This document shows positions 55,601-64,000 of a stretch of 64,000 nucleotides of DNA, in pieces. Position 1 is the first letter of the stretch, and each line of letters opens with the position of its first letter. The stretch comes from Shewanella sp. MBTL60-112-B2 (lineage in GTDB: Bacteria; Pseudomonadota; Gammaproteobacteria; Enterobacterales; Shewanellaceae): contig NZ_BPFA01000016.1 in the NCBI RefSeq assembly GCF_019655055.1, forward strand, positions 39,409 through 103,408, in the 5' to 3' direction. Under the pieces are notes generated by a model, which had not been told where the DNA came from, did not search any database, and saw only the letters and a program-made list of their open reading frames with translations. The position numbers were made by a program, and so were the translations under genes.

Positions 55601-58357
55601 ACTGATGCTGAGCGAGGTATCTTCTGTGCCATTAATAACTGAATCAGCAACCACATCTGGTGCGTCATTAGTTGGCGTGACGTTGACCTCAACGGTTGCA
55701 GTTTCTGACACGCCACCAGAGGTGACGGTATAGGTGAAGCTGTCATCGCCGTTGTAATCATCATCAGGGGTGTACGTGACTGTGCCGTCGGCATTAACTG
55801 TGACAGTACCGTGAGCAGGCTGACCATCAATGGTAACAACCGGGTTTGCCCCTTCAAAGCTGTCGTTTTGTAGCACATCGATAATGGTAGCCGTGTCTTC
55901 AGCAATGCTGACCACGCCGTCATCTTGAATATCAATAACCGGATTAACAGTAAACTCAACGGTTTGGCTAACGCTGTTGCCGTCACTGTCGGTGGCGGTA
56001 ATGACGATGCTCTCGCTGCCGTGCCAATCGCCAGTGCTGGTAATGGTGGCGATGCCATCAACAATCACAATCTGAATATTGCTGTTGCCGCTAACGGAAT
56101 AAGTCAGCTCGCTATCGCTGTCTTCGACATCGCTAAAGGCGGCATTTAAATTAAGCGTGTACTCGTCGAAATCTTCCGGCAACACTTGATCGGCAATATC
56201 GGATTCCACGACAGGCGCGTCATTATCAGGGGTGACATTGACCTCAACGGTGGCAGTTTCTGACACGCTACCGGAGGTAACGGTATAGGTGAAGCTGTCA
56301 TCGCCGTTGTAGTTCTCATCTGGGGTGTACGTAACAGTGCCATCGGCATTAACGGTCACAGTACCGTGAGTGGGCTGACCATCAATGGTAACAACCGGGT
56401 TTTCCCCTTCAAAGCTGTCGTTTTGTAGTACATCAATAACGGTAGCCGTGTCTTCAGCAATGCTGACAACGCCGTCATCTTGAATATCAATAACCGGATT
56501 AACCGTAAACTCAACGGTTTGGCTAACGCTGTTGCCTTCGCTGTCGGTGGCGGTAATAACCACGCTTTCGCTGCCATGCCAATCGCCGGTGCTAGTAATG
56601 GTCGCGATGCCATCAACAATCACAATCTGAATGTTGCTGTTGCCGCTCACGGTATAGGTCAGCTCGCTATCGCTGTCTTCTACATCGCTAAAGGCAGCGT
56701 TCAGATCAAGCGTGTATTCGTCGAAATCTTCTGATAACACTTGGTCTGCTATTTCGGCTTCAACAACCGGGTCATCATTGCTTGGGGTGACAGTGACATC
56801 AACGGTGGCTGTTTCTGACACGCCACCGGAGGTAACGGTATAGGTGAAGCTGTCATCGCCGTTGTAGTTCTCATCTGGGGTGTACGTAACAGTGCCATCG
56901 GCATTAACTGTCACAGTACCGTGAGCGGGCTGACCATCAATGGTAACAACCGGGTTTGCCCCTTCAAAGCTGTCGTTTTGTAGTACATCAATAACGGTAG
57001 CCGTATCTTCAGCAATGCTGACTACACCGTCATCTTGAATATCGATAACCGGATTAACCGTAAACTCAACGGTTTGGCTAACGCTGTTGCCTTCGCTGTC
57101 GGTGGCGGTAATGATAACGCTTTCGCTGCCATGCCAATCGCCGGTGCTGGTAATGGTCGCGATGCCATCAACAATCACAATCTGAATGTTGCTGTTGCCG
57201 CTCATGATATAGGTCAGCTCGCTATCGCTGTCTTCCACATCGCTAAAGGCAGCGTTCAGATCAAGCGTGTATTCGTCGAAATCTTCTGGTAATACTTGGT
57301 CTGCTATTTCGGCTTCAACCACCGGGTCATCATTGCTTGGGGTTACAGTGACATCAACGGTGGCAGTTTCTGACACGCCACCGGAGGTAACGGTATAGGT
57401 GAAGCTGTCATCGCCGTTGTAGTTCTCATCTGGGGTGTACGTAACAGTGCCATCGGCATTAACTGTCACAGTACCGTGAGCGGGCTGACCATCAATGGTA
57501 ACAACCGGGTTTGCCCCTTCAAAGCTGTCGTTTTGTTGCACATCGATAATGGTAGCCGTGTCTTCAGCAATGCTGACAACGCCGTCATCTTGAATATCGA
57601 TAACCGGATTAACCGTAAACTCAACAGTCTGGCTAACGCTATTGCCTTCGCTGTCGGTGGCGGTAATAACCACGCTTTCAGTGCCGTGCCAATCGCCAGT
57701 GCTAGTAATGGTCGCGATGCCATCAACAATCACAATCTGAATGTTGCTGTTGCCGCTCACGGTATAGGTCAGCTCGCTATCACTGTCTTCCACATCGCTA
57801 AAGGCAGCGTTCAGATCAAGAGTGTACTCGTCAAAGTCTTCAGATATCACTTGGTCAGGAATATTAACTTCTACACTAGGTGATTGATCTTCTGCAGGCT
57901 TTTCAGTATCGGGAAAAATAATATCTGAAGTGGATTCTTCATATGGTTTTATTATTGATTCGTCTTGAACAAAGCCTTTGGTGTCATATGTAGCTGCAGC
58001 GATAGTTTCGCTGGCACTTCTATCAAGCGATGAAAAGTTGCTTCCCCCTTCATTTTGGTAACTTATTCCGCCAGTCGTCGCCAGCTCCGTTACATCATCA
58101 AGTTGTTCAACAATACTTTGTGTTTCAGTTTCTTCAATAGAAGTGACTTCGGCTGTATTGACTGTTGTTTCTTGAAAGCTACCACCTGATAGCGGACTGT
58201 CGATAATACTATTTTCAGCAATATTAAACGGCCGTTCATGAGTTGAAAATTCACTAGGGTTCGAGAGGTGATTAAAGCTCTCTTTAGATATTGAGGTTGA
58301 GTTATCGATCTCAGATACTGTTTTAGGCAGAGCTGTTGTTAACGGCTTCACTTTCAA
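52691..58357 (-). CDS. RTX adhesin with Ig/cadherin-like repeats and VWA domain
   Basis: An 1888-residue type I secretion substrate with no Sec signal. Residues 1-165 are Ser/Thr/Glu-rich and low in structure; four near-identical 185-residue repeats follow (about 166-905), each with [19 protein letters not shown] and [13 protein letters not shown]. Next come a cadherin-like module, a first RTX block (about 1085-1130, [11 protein letters not shown] type), a VWA domain with MIDAS motif DSSGS (about 1335-1560), a second RTX block (about 1690-1750) and a C-terminal secretion region. It is acidic and suited to calcium-stiffened surface adhesion. It has its own transcription unit start, since a terminator separates it from the upstream adhesin. 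I do not see a clear LapG-type cleavage segment at its N-terminus. Confidence 0.9.
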   Translation of the reverse strand: MKVKPLTTALPKTVSEIDNSTSISKESFNHLSNPSEFSTHERPFNIAENSIIDSPLSGGSFQETTVNTAEVTSIEETETQSIVEQLDDVTELATTGGISYQNEGGSNFSSLDRSASETIAAATYDTKGFVQDESIIKPYEESTSDIIFPDTEKPAEDQSPSVEVNIPDQVISEDFDEYTLDLNAAFSDVEDSDSELTYTVSGNSNIQIVIVDGIATITSTGDWHGTESVVITATDSEGNSVSQTVEFTVNPVIDIQDDGVVSIAEDTATIIDVQQNDSFEGANPVVTIDGQPAHGTVTVNADGTVTYTPDENYNGDDSFTYTVTSGGVSETATVDVTVTPSNDDPVVEAEIADQVLPEDFDEYTLDLNAAFSDVEDSDSELTYIMSGNSNIQIVIVDGIATITSTGDWHGSESVIITATDSEGNSVSQTVEFTVNPVIDIQDDGVVSIAEDTATVIDVLQNDSFEGANPVVTIDGQPAHGTVTVNADGTVTYTPDENYNGDDSFTYTVTSGGVSETATVDVTVTPSNDDPVVEAEIADQVLSEDFDEYTLDLNAAFSDVEDSDSELTYTVSGNSNIQIVIVDGIATITSTGDWHGSESVVITATDSEGNSVSQTVEFTVNPVIDIQDDGVVSIAEDTATVIDVLQNDSFEGENPVVTIDGQPTHGTVTVNADGTVTYTPDENYNGDDSFTYTVTSGSVSETATVEVNVTPDNDAPVVESDIADQVLPEDFDEYTLNLNAAFSDVEDSDSELTYSVSGNSNIQIVIVDGIATITSTGDWHGSESIVITATDSDGNSVSQTVEFTVNPVIDIQDDGVVSIAEDTATIIDVLQNDSFEGANPVVTIDGQPAHGTVTVNADGTVTYTPDDDYNGDDSFTYTVTSGGVSETATVEVNVTPTNDAPDVVADSVINGTEDTSLSISWEQLNVSDIDSATSSLSVQITSVPNPANGSLQYFNGTSWQAVTVGMQLSHALFAAGFVQFVPGSNQADGDDSATGVGNLGDALADFTFVATDGNKVSEESTVTINIDAVADAPDLSASTGQIFESDYLLSTTIPGLDIEVGDSVLGNEIENILADNQGTSANDLITGDQATSNTIDGGEGNDVIVGGAASDTLSGGQGNDIFYAGAGNDVIDGGSGLDTVVYSGNFADYVITSKNNDSNLQINDNRGIDTSILDALNPDQGETLSNVERLVFADGVYDVAADGSLEQVNLFEVPLDINLSLVDTDGSESLSAVTVTGIPDGVYLSSGTLNADGSWTVNPADLTDLNLKVAEDYTGNLEFSINISADSTESSNGDSANSNIDLDVSLRQYSVNNGADGDDNLSGSDGNDVIVSDTSGIQIIPGENYNIAFILDSSGSMGSANIATAKEQLLEVFTTLQASATGTHSGVVNVLLVDFDTGTRANVAVNMADPNALAQLEAAMATINDDGSTNYEAPFETVTDWFQNGSASTNDGTNLTYFITDGDPGSYNTDDDLNGWAYYGATRDEQFSFADIIDEYVPGVGYSFNGNEIIDQYGNMYYWYEKDGAMTNYQVGSLRVDENGDYYMAKIDGSLGEAEALAQAIAAFSILNGISHVETIGIGNNVNEGNLGQLDSNGRPINNVDIGNLANIILGSEHSLLPGNDGVQAGDGNDIIFGDLVAFDGIEGQSFNALQQYVAHQLGQAPADTSTQDVHDYIINNAAEFDQSGANDGHDKLNGEQGNDILFGQGGNDEINGGEGNDLLFGGAGSDLLIGGAGNDTLIGGLGEDTLTGGTGEDTFAWYSNSTDPSAVGVTDHITDFNLDEDKLDLSEILIANNANELGALISFTFENGSTSININLDDDADIEQHIVLDGVDLSEKFGSNSLDIINGLLGDNGEGPLIVSSDDGAQLIAHQVAPLSDDLNINAVISPI
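55640..57865 (-). repeat. Four tandem 555-bp repeats inside the adhesin gene
   Basis: Unit period is 555 bases (185 codons); the same words recur at 56202, 56757 and 57312, for example the stretch around CTGTCATCGCCGTTGTAG. The units differ by few bases, mostly silent or conservative, which suggests recent expansion or gene conversion. Confidence 0.9.
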
Positions 58358-58521
58358 GACTCCTAGTAAAATCCATTATTTTTATACGGTTTTTTAGCTA
58401 ATCATCCTTTTAAGCCTACCGTGGGGTAACGAATCGTATACAATATCTCAAAATGAGTCAATCTTTTGACGTGCCCATAACATACTTATGATTTATTTAA
58501 GGTTTTACTGTTTTGCATAGT

Positions 58522-58553
58522 TATAAAAAAGACCACAATAAATGTGGTCTTTA
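58522..58553 (-). terminator. Terminator between the two adhesin genes
   Basis: AAAGACCACA (58528-58537), loop ATAAA, TGTGGTCTTT (58543-58552), with an A-run that gives six T on the minus strand, 31 bp after the upstream adhesin's stop. Confidence 0.87.
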
Positions 58554-58582
58554 TGACTTTATAACTACGTAATTATCTACTA

Positions 58583-61500
58583 TCAGAGCATATCAATAAT
58601 TTTTTGCTCTAAGGGGTTGTCAAGTTGGACTGGAGTGTTGAGAAGCTGACTTTGGTTTGAATCACTTACTATTAATGCGCCATCACCATTATTTCCAAGC
58701 AGGCCAGAAATGATGTCTGCATCGTTATCACCAAACTTGTCGAATAGATCGACACCATCTAACACAATATGCTGGTCAAAGCTGCCATTCCCATCAGTAT
58801 CAATATGGATACTAGTTGAGCCACTTTCGTCAGTAAAGCTTAGATGTTGAGCGAGTTCACTAACCGTATCACCTTGCAAGATATCACTTAAATCAAGCTT
58901 ATCTTCGGCTAAGTTAAAGTCAGTGATATGATCGGTATTGCGGTCAGCAGGATCTGAACTATCGATAGAGTTTCTGTCCCATACAAATGTATCAGCTCCC
59001 TCATTACCTGTAAGTTCATCGTCACCTAAGCCGCCAATTAAGGTATCTGCGCCTTGGCCACCGATTAGTGTGTCATTGCCGCCTTGACCGAACAGGATAT
59101 CGTTACCCGCTTCACCTGTTAGGGTATCAGCACCATCATCAGTATTACTCTCTCCAAACAGATGAGTGTTATTAGAGATAAACTCATGCACATCTTGTAC
59201 TGTGATATCTGCAATGTCTTTAGAGATTTGTGGTGCAACAAAAGCTTGTAGTGCGCTATAGCCTTGGCCATCTATGCCATCAAATGAGACTAGATCGCCA
59301 AAGATGATGTCGTTACCGGCACCTGCGTTAACTTCGTCATCGCCTTGGATGAGCAATTGTTCTGAGCCAAGGATGACGCTGGCTAATGAGTTGGCATCAA
59401 TGTTTGCTGTAGCTTCAGCATTTGAGTCGTAAGGATTTAATCTTGTTAAGTAAATTCCGCCTCCGATCCCTATAGCTTCGACATATGACAAAGCATTTAA
59501 TTGCTGGAATGCGGCTTGGGCTGCTACATCTGCTTCAGAATCCTCTTCAGCTGTTGGAACGCGAACGATATATTGCCCTTGCCCATTTAGCTCAAGTTGT
59601 CCTACTTCTTTTTTATTGTGCCAATTACCGTTCCCAGTTTGATCCCATTGGTATACCACGCCGTTTGCGTCAATAATTTCAACACCATGTGAGATAAGAG
59701 GTGTTCCAGCTTGGTAGTTGCTGATTAATTGATCAAGATAGATGTCGCTATCTTGATGAACATCTAACACTTCGATCTCTTCGAGAGCGGTATCTTTCAG
59801 ATAATAGTTTGGCTCTCCATCTGTGATGAAGTAGGTGAGATTAGTGCCATCATTTGTAGAAGCTGAACCATTTTCAAACCAATCAGAGGCCGATTCAAAT
59901 GCTGCCTCGTAATTAGTCCAGCCACTGTCATCAATACTTGCTAATGCATCTTTTAGAGTTTGCAAGGCATTAGGGTCTGTCAAATCAACAGAGATTGCGA
60001 AATTGGTATCGTAATCAAAATCCACAAGCAATATGTTTACTGTTCCAGCATGTTGGCTTGTAGCGCTTGCTTGGAGAGTCGTGAATACCTGAGTGAGCTG
60101 TGCTGTCGCATCATCTAAATAATCATTCATACTGCCAGATGAATCGAGAATAAAGGCGATATTGTAGTTTTCACCGTCGACTATTTGAATGCCAGTGGTA
60201 TCACTGACAATCACATCATGATCATCACTACCTTGAAGATCGTTATCACCATCTGTGCCGCCCACGAAACCATAGTCACGTGTCTGCACCACATCGAAGG
60301 TTACACTCGACGTATCACTGCCACCTTGGCCGTCACTGACGGTATAGGTAAAGTTGGCAGGTGCAGTTTGAGATCCATCATGAGTGTAGCTAAAACTTCC
60401 GTCTTGGTTGATGGTTAGGCTGCCATCTTCGACGTTTACGGTAGCTGTACCGTTAACAAATGTCAGCTCGGAACCATCGATATGGGTAATACTTAGAGGG
60501 CTACCATCGATATCGGAGTCAACACCATTGCCAGTGTCGTCTGTGATAATGTTGCCAGTAACCGTTTCACTTTCATTAACCTGATAGCTATTAGAAAAAG
60601 CTTCAGGGGCATCATTGGTACCGATAATATTAATGGTGACAGTGGCGGTGTCCGTTGCGCCGTGATCATCGGTAATCGTGTAGTCAAATGTTAAGGTATC
60701 GAGCTCACCTGCGGCGAGATGATCGTACGCACCGTTAGTGTTAAAGGTGTAGCGACCATCAGCGTGCACTGTGACACTAGCGCCATTGGTAAAAGTAATA
60801 TCAACACTTGTTGATTGAGCAAACTCAGTTCCGTGAACATTTGTAATGGCAAAGTCATCGCCCTGCAGGTCGTTATCATTCGCTAATAAACCATCTGCGG
60901 CAGTAGTCGCAACTAATGAATCACCTTCGTTAACAACCAGAGCATCACCAGCAATTGCCGGTCCTGACACTTCAATTGAAGTCAGGTAATAATCTGATGA
61001 GTCATCACTAGGGGCAGCCTGTGATTCTTCGCCAACGGTATAAGTGGCTTCAAATACTAAAGTATCAAATACCAAGTTGCCGGTATCTATTTCGAACTTA
61101 CCGCTATTGCTGCCTTCAGTTTTGAAGGTTTCCATGGCAACGAGTTGGCCTTGATAATAAGCCTTCCAAACGCCTTGCTCACCACCTTCTTCTTCGTGGA
61201 ACATGTTGCTTACATTGAAGGTAGCTTTATTGACTAAGCCATTGAAGTTAAAGACGAGGCCTTCAGATTGACCTGTTTCAGCATTGAATTCAATTTGCCC
61301 CTCTGTCGCACCTTCAGTTCTTGGTGTTCCTGAAACACCAAGCTTGTTGTTGTCAGAAGCGTAATTAACCGTTCCTTCAGACCCATCAGCGTTTATCGCG
61401 CTAATGGTGAAAAGAGGGTTTACTTGGGTACCGTTTTCGGTTCCCCAGTTATCGCTAGAGCTTGCACTGGCGCTAAATGAACTACCTTGAGCGTCATCTA

Positions 61501-64000
61501 CAGCGTCGACAGTGTTGATATTGATATTAACTACCGCAGTGTCGCTAAGGTTACTTTCATCGGTGACTAACACGTTAAATGTATAGTCGCTGCTGGAGTT
61601 ACTATTAATGGCTTGATTAAGCGTAATCTCACCTGTATCTGGGTCAATGGTAAAGATGCCGTTAATCAAAGAACCATCTTCAAAGCTATATTGAAGAGAC
61701 CCTCCTGAATCGAGATCATCAGCAATGACTGTGCCGACTTTCGTTCCAGCCCCTGAGTTATTGTTGACACTATTGAAGGCATAAACATCTTGGTTAACTT
61801 GCGAGGCATCAGTATCTGCTCCAGATAAAAACTCTGGTGCAAAGTTATGATCTTCAACATTCACATTAACGCTAGAGTTGGCCGTATTACCTGAACCATC
61901 GACCGCTATTACTTCAATACCTGTGATTGAGAGGCTATCGAGGTTGATATTGTGCGGGAAGTCTTCAAGAAGTTCAGCTGTGACAGTAACATCACCAGTT
62001 GTACCGCTTGCAATACTGTTCCAATTAAGAGTGAGGCTGATAGCCTCTTTCCCATTTACTGTACCAATTAATTGGCCTGCCGGGTTGAGACTCCAGAAGA
62101 TATTGGCGTTGATCCCATCGACAGAGATATCATCAGTATTGCCAAACTGGAAAGCATTGAGTGAGTCTGAACCAGCTTTAAAGCTTAGTGTTTGCAGATC
62201 TTGCTCAGTACCATTATTGAGAAGATCGGTCTCACTTAGCGTAGAAAGTACGCTACTTTGCAGTGCAGTTGGAGCTGTAGGAGTTGTACCTGGTGAATTT
62301 AAGTCGATAACCAGATTGCCACTGCTACTGTCTCCGTCACTGTCGATGACAGTAACGGCTAAGTCGAGCTGTACATCCTCTGTTGAGCTGACAATATTTT
62401 CAGCTGTTGTCCCGTTATATTGGAAGCGGTTACCTGTATCTGAATCTATGGTTGTCAGCTCTATATAGCTGATAGAGCCAATATTTCCGATTGTTTCTCC
62501 ACTTGTCAGAGTTCCTTCACCTAGAAGGTTACCAGCCGCATCAAAAGCTTTGAAATAAACAGTGGTAGCGCCACTAAAATTAACTGCAGCAGAGGCGACA
62601 TCGTTGGCGTAATCGATAACGAAAGTCTCGCCACTATCTACCCAGGCATTACCAGCACCAAAAGAGTTACTATTACCATTGACACTAGTCGCTCCTGAGG
62701 CGTCACTTGCAGTTAAGGTAACGGCAAGTTCATTACCAGCAGGTACATCATTAATGTCATTATCGATGACATAGCCGCTCGCGCCTGATGAGATATAGGC
62801 TGCGTAAGTATTTCCGCCGAGGCCACCATCAACATTTGCGACAGCAATGGTTTCTGTACTATCGATAGACTGAGCTACGTCTAGTTGGTAGCTATCATTA
62901 TTAGGGTTAGCCGTAAGGGTAAAGATGATTGCTTGTTCTTGGTTACTAGCATCATATTCCGATGGCGTTGCGCTTGTATCTGAGTATGCAATCAACACAC
63001 TTGGGTCTGCCGGATCGACATAATAGAAAACAATTAAGCCGCCCGCTGTGATCCCAGAGTCAGCAAATGTCGTTGTAGCATTCCAGCCGCTAATATTGTC
63101 AGTGAGATCGGCACTGTAATTGTTATCTGCACCGTTTGTGACAAGGGAGCCGTCATAGATACCGATAGAATTATCTGCTGCTAAATTGACAGTCGAAAAC
63201 GATACAGAGTCATCTTCGATGATAACGTTGAAATTACCATCAGTTATACCACCATTGCCATCATCAACAGATATACCGAAATCTAAAGACAGATTGTCTT
63301 CAGATGACGGGTCTAAATGATCAACTGGTGCAAGTAGTGTTACATCATAGCTCCATTCACCAGTTCCATTCCCGGCAAGAGCTGTGAGTTTAACTGTCAT
63401 CACTTCTTGATATGAATCTGTACCCGCAACACCAATAGAGCCTGTTAAGGTTCCAGTATCTACATTCCAAGACCAGTTAATCGCTTGGCCATCTGATGTG
63501 ATGCCTGATGGGCCAGTAAGAGCAGCTGTCAATGCATCGCCATCGACGTCTTCGATATTGATAATGCCACTTGCCGTTACAGAGTCTGTTGTATCTGTAT
63601 TACCAGTAGCGTCAGCAATACCATCTATAAGGCCCTCTTCAGAGACTCGAGTGTTGGTGGCAGAACTGATGGTTGGAGCATCGTTGATAGGGTTGACCGT
63701 GATCGTCACGCTGCCGTTTTCAGTGACAGTGCCGTCATTGACGCTGTAGGTGAAGTTACCCACGGCATCACCGCTGTCATAGTCGGCAGGGGCATCGTAC
63801 TGCAAGCCTTCTAATTGGCCAGCGGTTAAGATCATGCCATTGGTGATCGCAGTACCATCAGCGAGGGTGACGGTGCCCAGAGTCGGTAGGCCGGTGACCG
63901 TAATGGTGAGGTTATCGCCATCAGCATCGGTTGGTGCGCTGAGGCCTAAAGACGTGTTTTGCGTCTCTTCATTGACATTGATGCTATTGCTGTCGACGAG
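58583..64000 (-). CDS. Large RTX adhesin, 5' part beyond window (BpfA/LapA-like)
   Basis: At least 1805 residues; the frame stays open to base 64000 and continues cadherin/VCBS-like coding, so the Met at 63835 is internal. In order: VCBS/cadherin-like modules (NDAPTISSA, ENGSVTITVNPIN), modules with a conserved DSDTGNRFQY segment, further cadherin modules (TDDHGATDTATVTI), a VWA domain with MIDAS motif DSSGS (around 60180-59400), RTX nonapeptides (GGQGADTLIGG, around 59120-58990) and a C-terminal secretion region. The last roughly 600 residues are homologous to the neighbouring adhesin. It is probably the main BpfA-type adhesin, but its N-terminal retention and cleavage region is not visible. 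Confidence 0.88.
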   Translation of the reverse strand, partial: LVDSNSINVNEETQNTSLGLSAPTDADGDNLTITVTGLPTLGTVTLADGTAITNGMILTAGQLEGLQYDAPADYDSGDAVGNFTYSVNDGTVTENGSVTITVNPINDAPTISSATNTRVSEEGLIDGIADATGNTDTTDSVTASGIINIEDVDGDALTAALTGPSGITSDGQAINWSWNVDTGTLTGSIGVAGTDSYQEVMTVKLTALAGNGTGEWSYDVTLLAPVDHLDPSSEDNLSLDFGISVDDGNGGITDGNFNVIIEDDSVSFSTVNLAADNSIGIYDGSLVTNGADNNYSADLTDNISGWNATTTFADSGITAGGLIVFYYVDPADPSVLIAYSDTSATPSEYDASNQEQAIIFTLTANPNNDSYQLDVAQSIDSTETIAVANVDGGLGGNTYAAYISSGASGYVIDNDINDVPAGNELAVTLTASDASGATSVNGNSNSFGAGNAWVDSGETFVIDYANDVASAAVNFSGATTVYFKAFDAAGNLLGEGTLTSGETIGNIGSISYIELTTIDSDTGNRFQYNGTTAENIVSSTEDVQLDLAVTVIDSDGDSSSGNLVIDLNSPGTTPTAPTALQSSVLSTLSETDLLNNGTEQDLQTLSFKAGSDSLNAFQFGNTDDISVDGINANIFWSLNPAGQLIGTVNGKEAISLTLNWNSIASGTTGDVTVTAELLEDFPHNINLDSLSITGIEVIAVDGSGNTANSSVNVNVEDHNFAPEFLSGADTDASQVNQDVYAFNSVNNNSGAGTKVGTVIADDLDSGGSLQYSFEDGSLINGIFTIDPDTGEITLNQAINSNSSSDYTFNVLVTDESNLSDTAVVNININTVDAVDDAQGSSFSASASSSDNWGTENGTQVNPLFTISAINADGSEGTVNYASDNNKLGVSGTPRTEGATEGQIEFNAETGQSEGLVFNFNGLVNKATFNVSNMFHEEEGGEQGVWKAYYQGQLVAMETFKTEGSNSGKFEIDTGNLVFDTLVFEATYTVGEESQAAPSDDSSDYYLTSIEVSGPAIAGDALVVNEGDSLVATTAADGLLANDNDLQGDDFAITNVHGTEFAQSTSVDITFTNGASVTVHADGRYTFNTNGAYDHLAAGELDTLTFDYTITDDHGATDTATVTINIIGTNDAPEAFSNSYQVNESETVTGNIITDDTGNGVDSDIDGSPLSITHIDGSELTFVNGTATVNVEDGSLTINQDGSFSYTHDGSQTAPANFTYTVSDGQGGSDTSSVTFDVVQTRDYGFVGGTDGDNDLQGSDDHDVIVSDTTGIQIVDGENYNIAFILDSSGSMNDYLDDATAQLTQVFTTLQASATSQHAGTVNILLVDFDYDTNFAISVDLTDPNALQTLKDALASIDDSGWTNYEAAFESASDWFENGSASTNDGTNLTYFITDGEPNYYLKDTALEEIEVLDVHQDSDIYLDQLISNYQAGTPLISHGVEIIDANGVVYQWDQTGNGNWHNKKEVGQLELNGQGQYIVRVPTAEEDSEADVAAQAAFQQLNALSYVEAIGIGGGIYLTRLNPYDSNAEATANIDANSLASVILGSEQLLIQGDDEVNAGAGNDIIFGDLVSFDGIDGQGYSALQAFVAPQISKDIADITVQDVHEFISNNTHLFGESNTDDGADTLTGEAGNDILFGQGGNDTLIGGQGADTLIGGLGDDELTGNEGADTFVWDRNSIDSSDPADRNTDHITDFNLAEDKLDLSDILQGDTVSELAQHLSFTDESGSTSIHIDTDGNGSFDQHIVLDGVDLFDKFGDNDADIISGLLGNNGDGALIVSDSNQSQLLNTPVQLDNPLEQKIIDML

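Noticed and set aside
55640..57865. Regular repeats that might suggest a CRISPR array
   Set aside because: Unit size is 555 bp, there are no short repeats with unique spacers, and the whole stretch is one coding frame.
55582..57883. Several open frames in both strands across the adhesin repeats
   Set aside because: They recur with the 555-bp period and are byproducts of the repeats; composition is unlike real proteins and no ribosome binding sites fit.
63835..63835. Met at 63835 as the start of the upstream adhesin
   Set aside because: The same frame stays open to the window edge and encodes further cadherin-like sequence, and no ribosome binding site precedes this codon.

Overview
The window looks like a chromosomal segment of a marine Shewanella (Gammaproteobacteria, Alteromonadales). 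This rests on the combination of an E. coli-like ilvY/ilvC + ilvLGMEDA locus, Tat-exported molybdoenzyme and c-type cytochrome modules for anaerobic respiration, a split periplasmic flavocytochrome, and a complete BpfA/LapA-type biofilm adhesin locus with its c-di-GMP switch (BpfD/BpfG). No phage, transposase, CRISPR array or rRNA was found. The species cannot be fixed from sequence reading alone.

Layout. 1-2735: an OmpR-type two-component pair (kinase cut by the left edge) divergent from a DUF5666 lipoprotein. 3031-4584: an Aer-like PAS chemoreceptor. 4730-13869: a respiratory block on the minus strand. It holds a TtrB/TtrA-like iron-sulfur and molybdopterin pair without a membrane anchor gene, then an operon of a Tat-exported flavin reductase, a tetraheme cytochrome c and a secreted aromatic-amino-acid-lyase homologue, with a LysR regulator read divergently. 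14171-24998: a second LysR gene, then ilvY divergent from ilvC, then ilvL-attenuator-ilvGMEDA. 25329-33319: an AGT-type aminotransferase, a TonB-dependent copper receptor, an NSS transporter with an Lrp-type regulator, a PAP2 phosphatase, a duplicated DUF417 membrane protein and ubiK. 33492-38312: a TetR-RND efflux operon. 38552-43229: rep helicase and a GAF-GAF-GGDEF-EAL protein. 43455-43971: a tRNA cluster (Arg-His-[decayed tRNA]-Pro-Pro). 44341-64000: the bpf locus, all on the minus strand: two giant RTX adhesins (the upstream one runs off the right edge), type I secretion ABC/HlyD/TolC, an OmpA-like lipoprotein, the LapG-type protease and the LapD-type c-di-GMP receptor.

How the genes work together. 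The ilv block makes isoleucine and valine and is controlled by IlvY upstream of ilvC and by an attenuator whose leader peptide, terminator and antiterminator can all be read directly. The bpf block exports large Ca2+-binding adhesins and releases or retains them according to c-di-GMP. The most intriguing module is 9228-12760. All three proteins carry export signals, and the arrangement suggests periplasmic deamination of an amino acid to an unsaturated acid that the flavocytochrome then uses as electron acceptor. However, the lyase homologue appears to lack the canonical Ala-Ser-Gly triad that makes the MIO cofactor, so its real chemistry is open.
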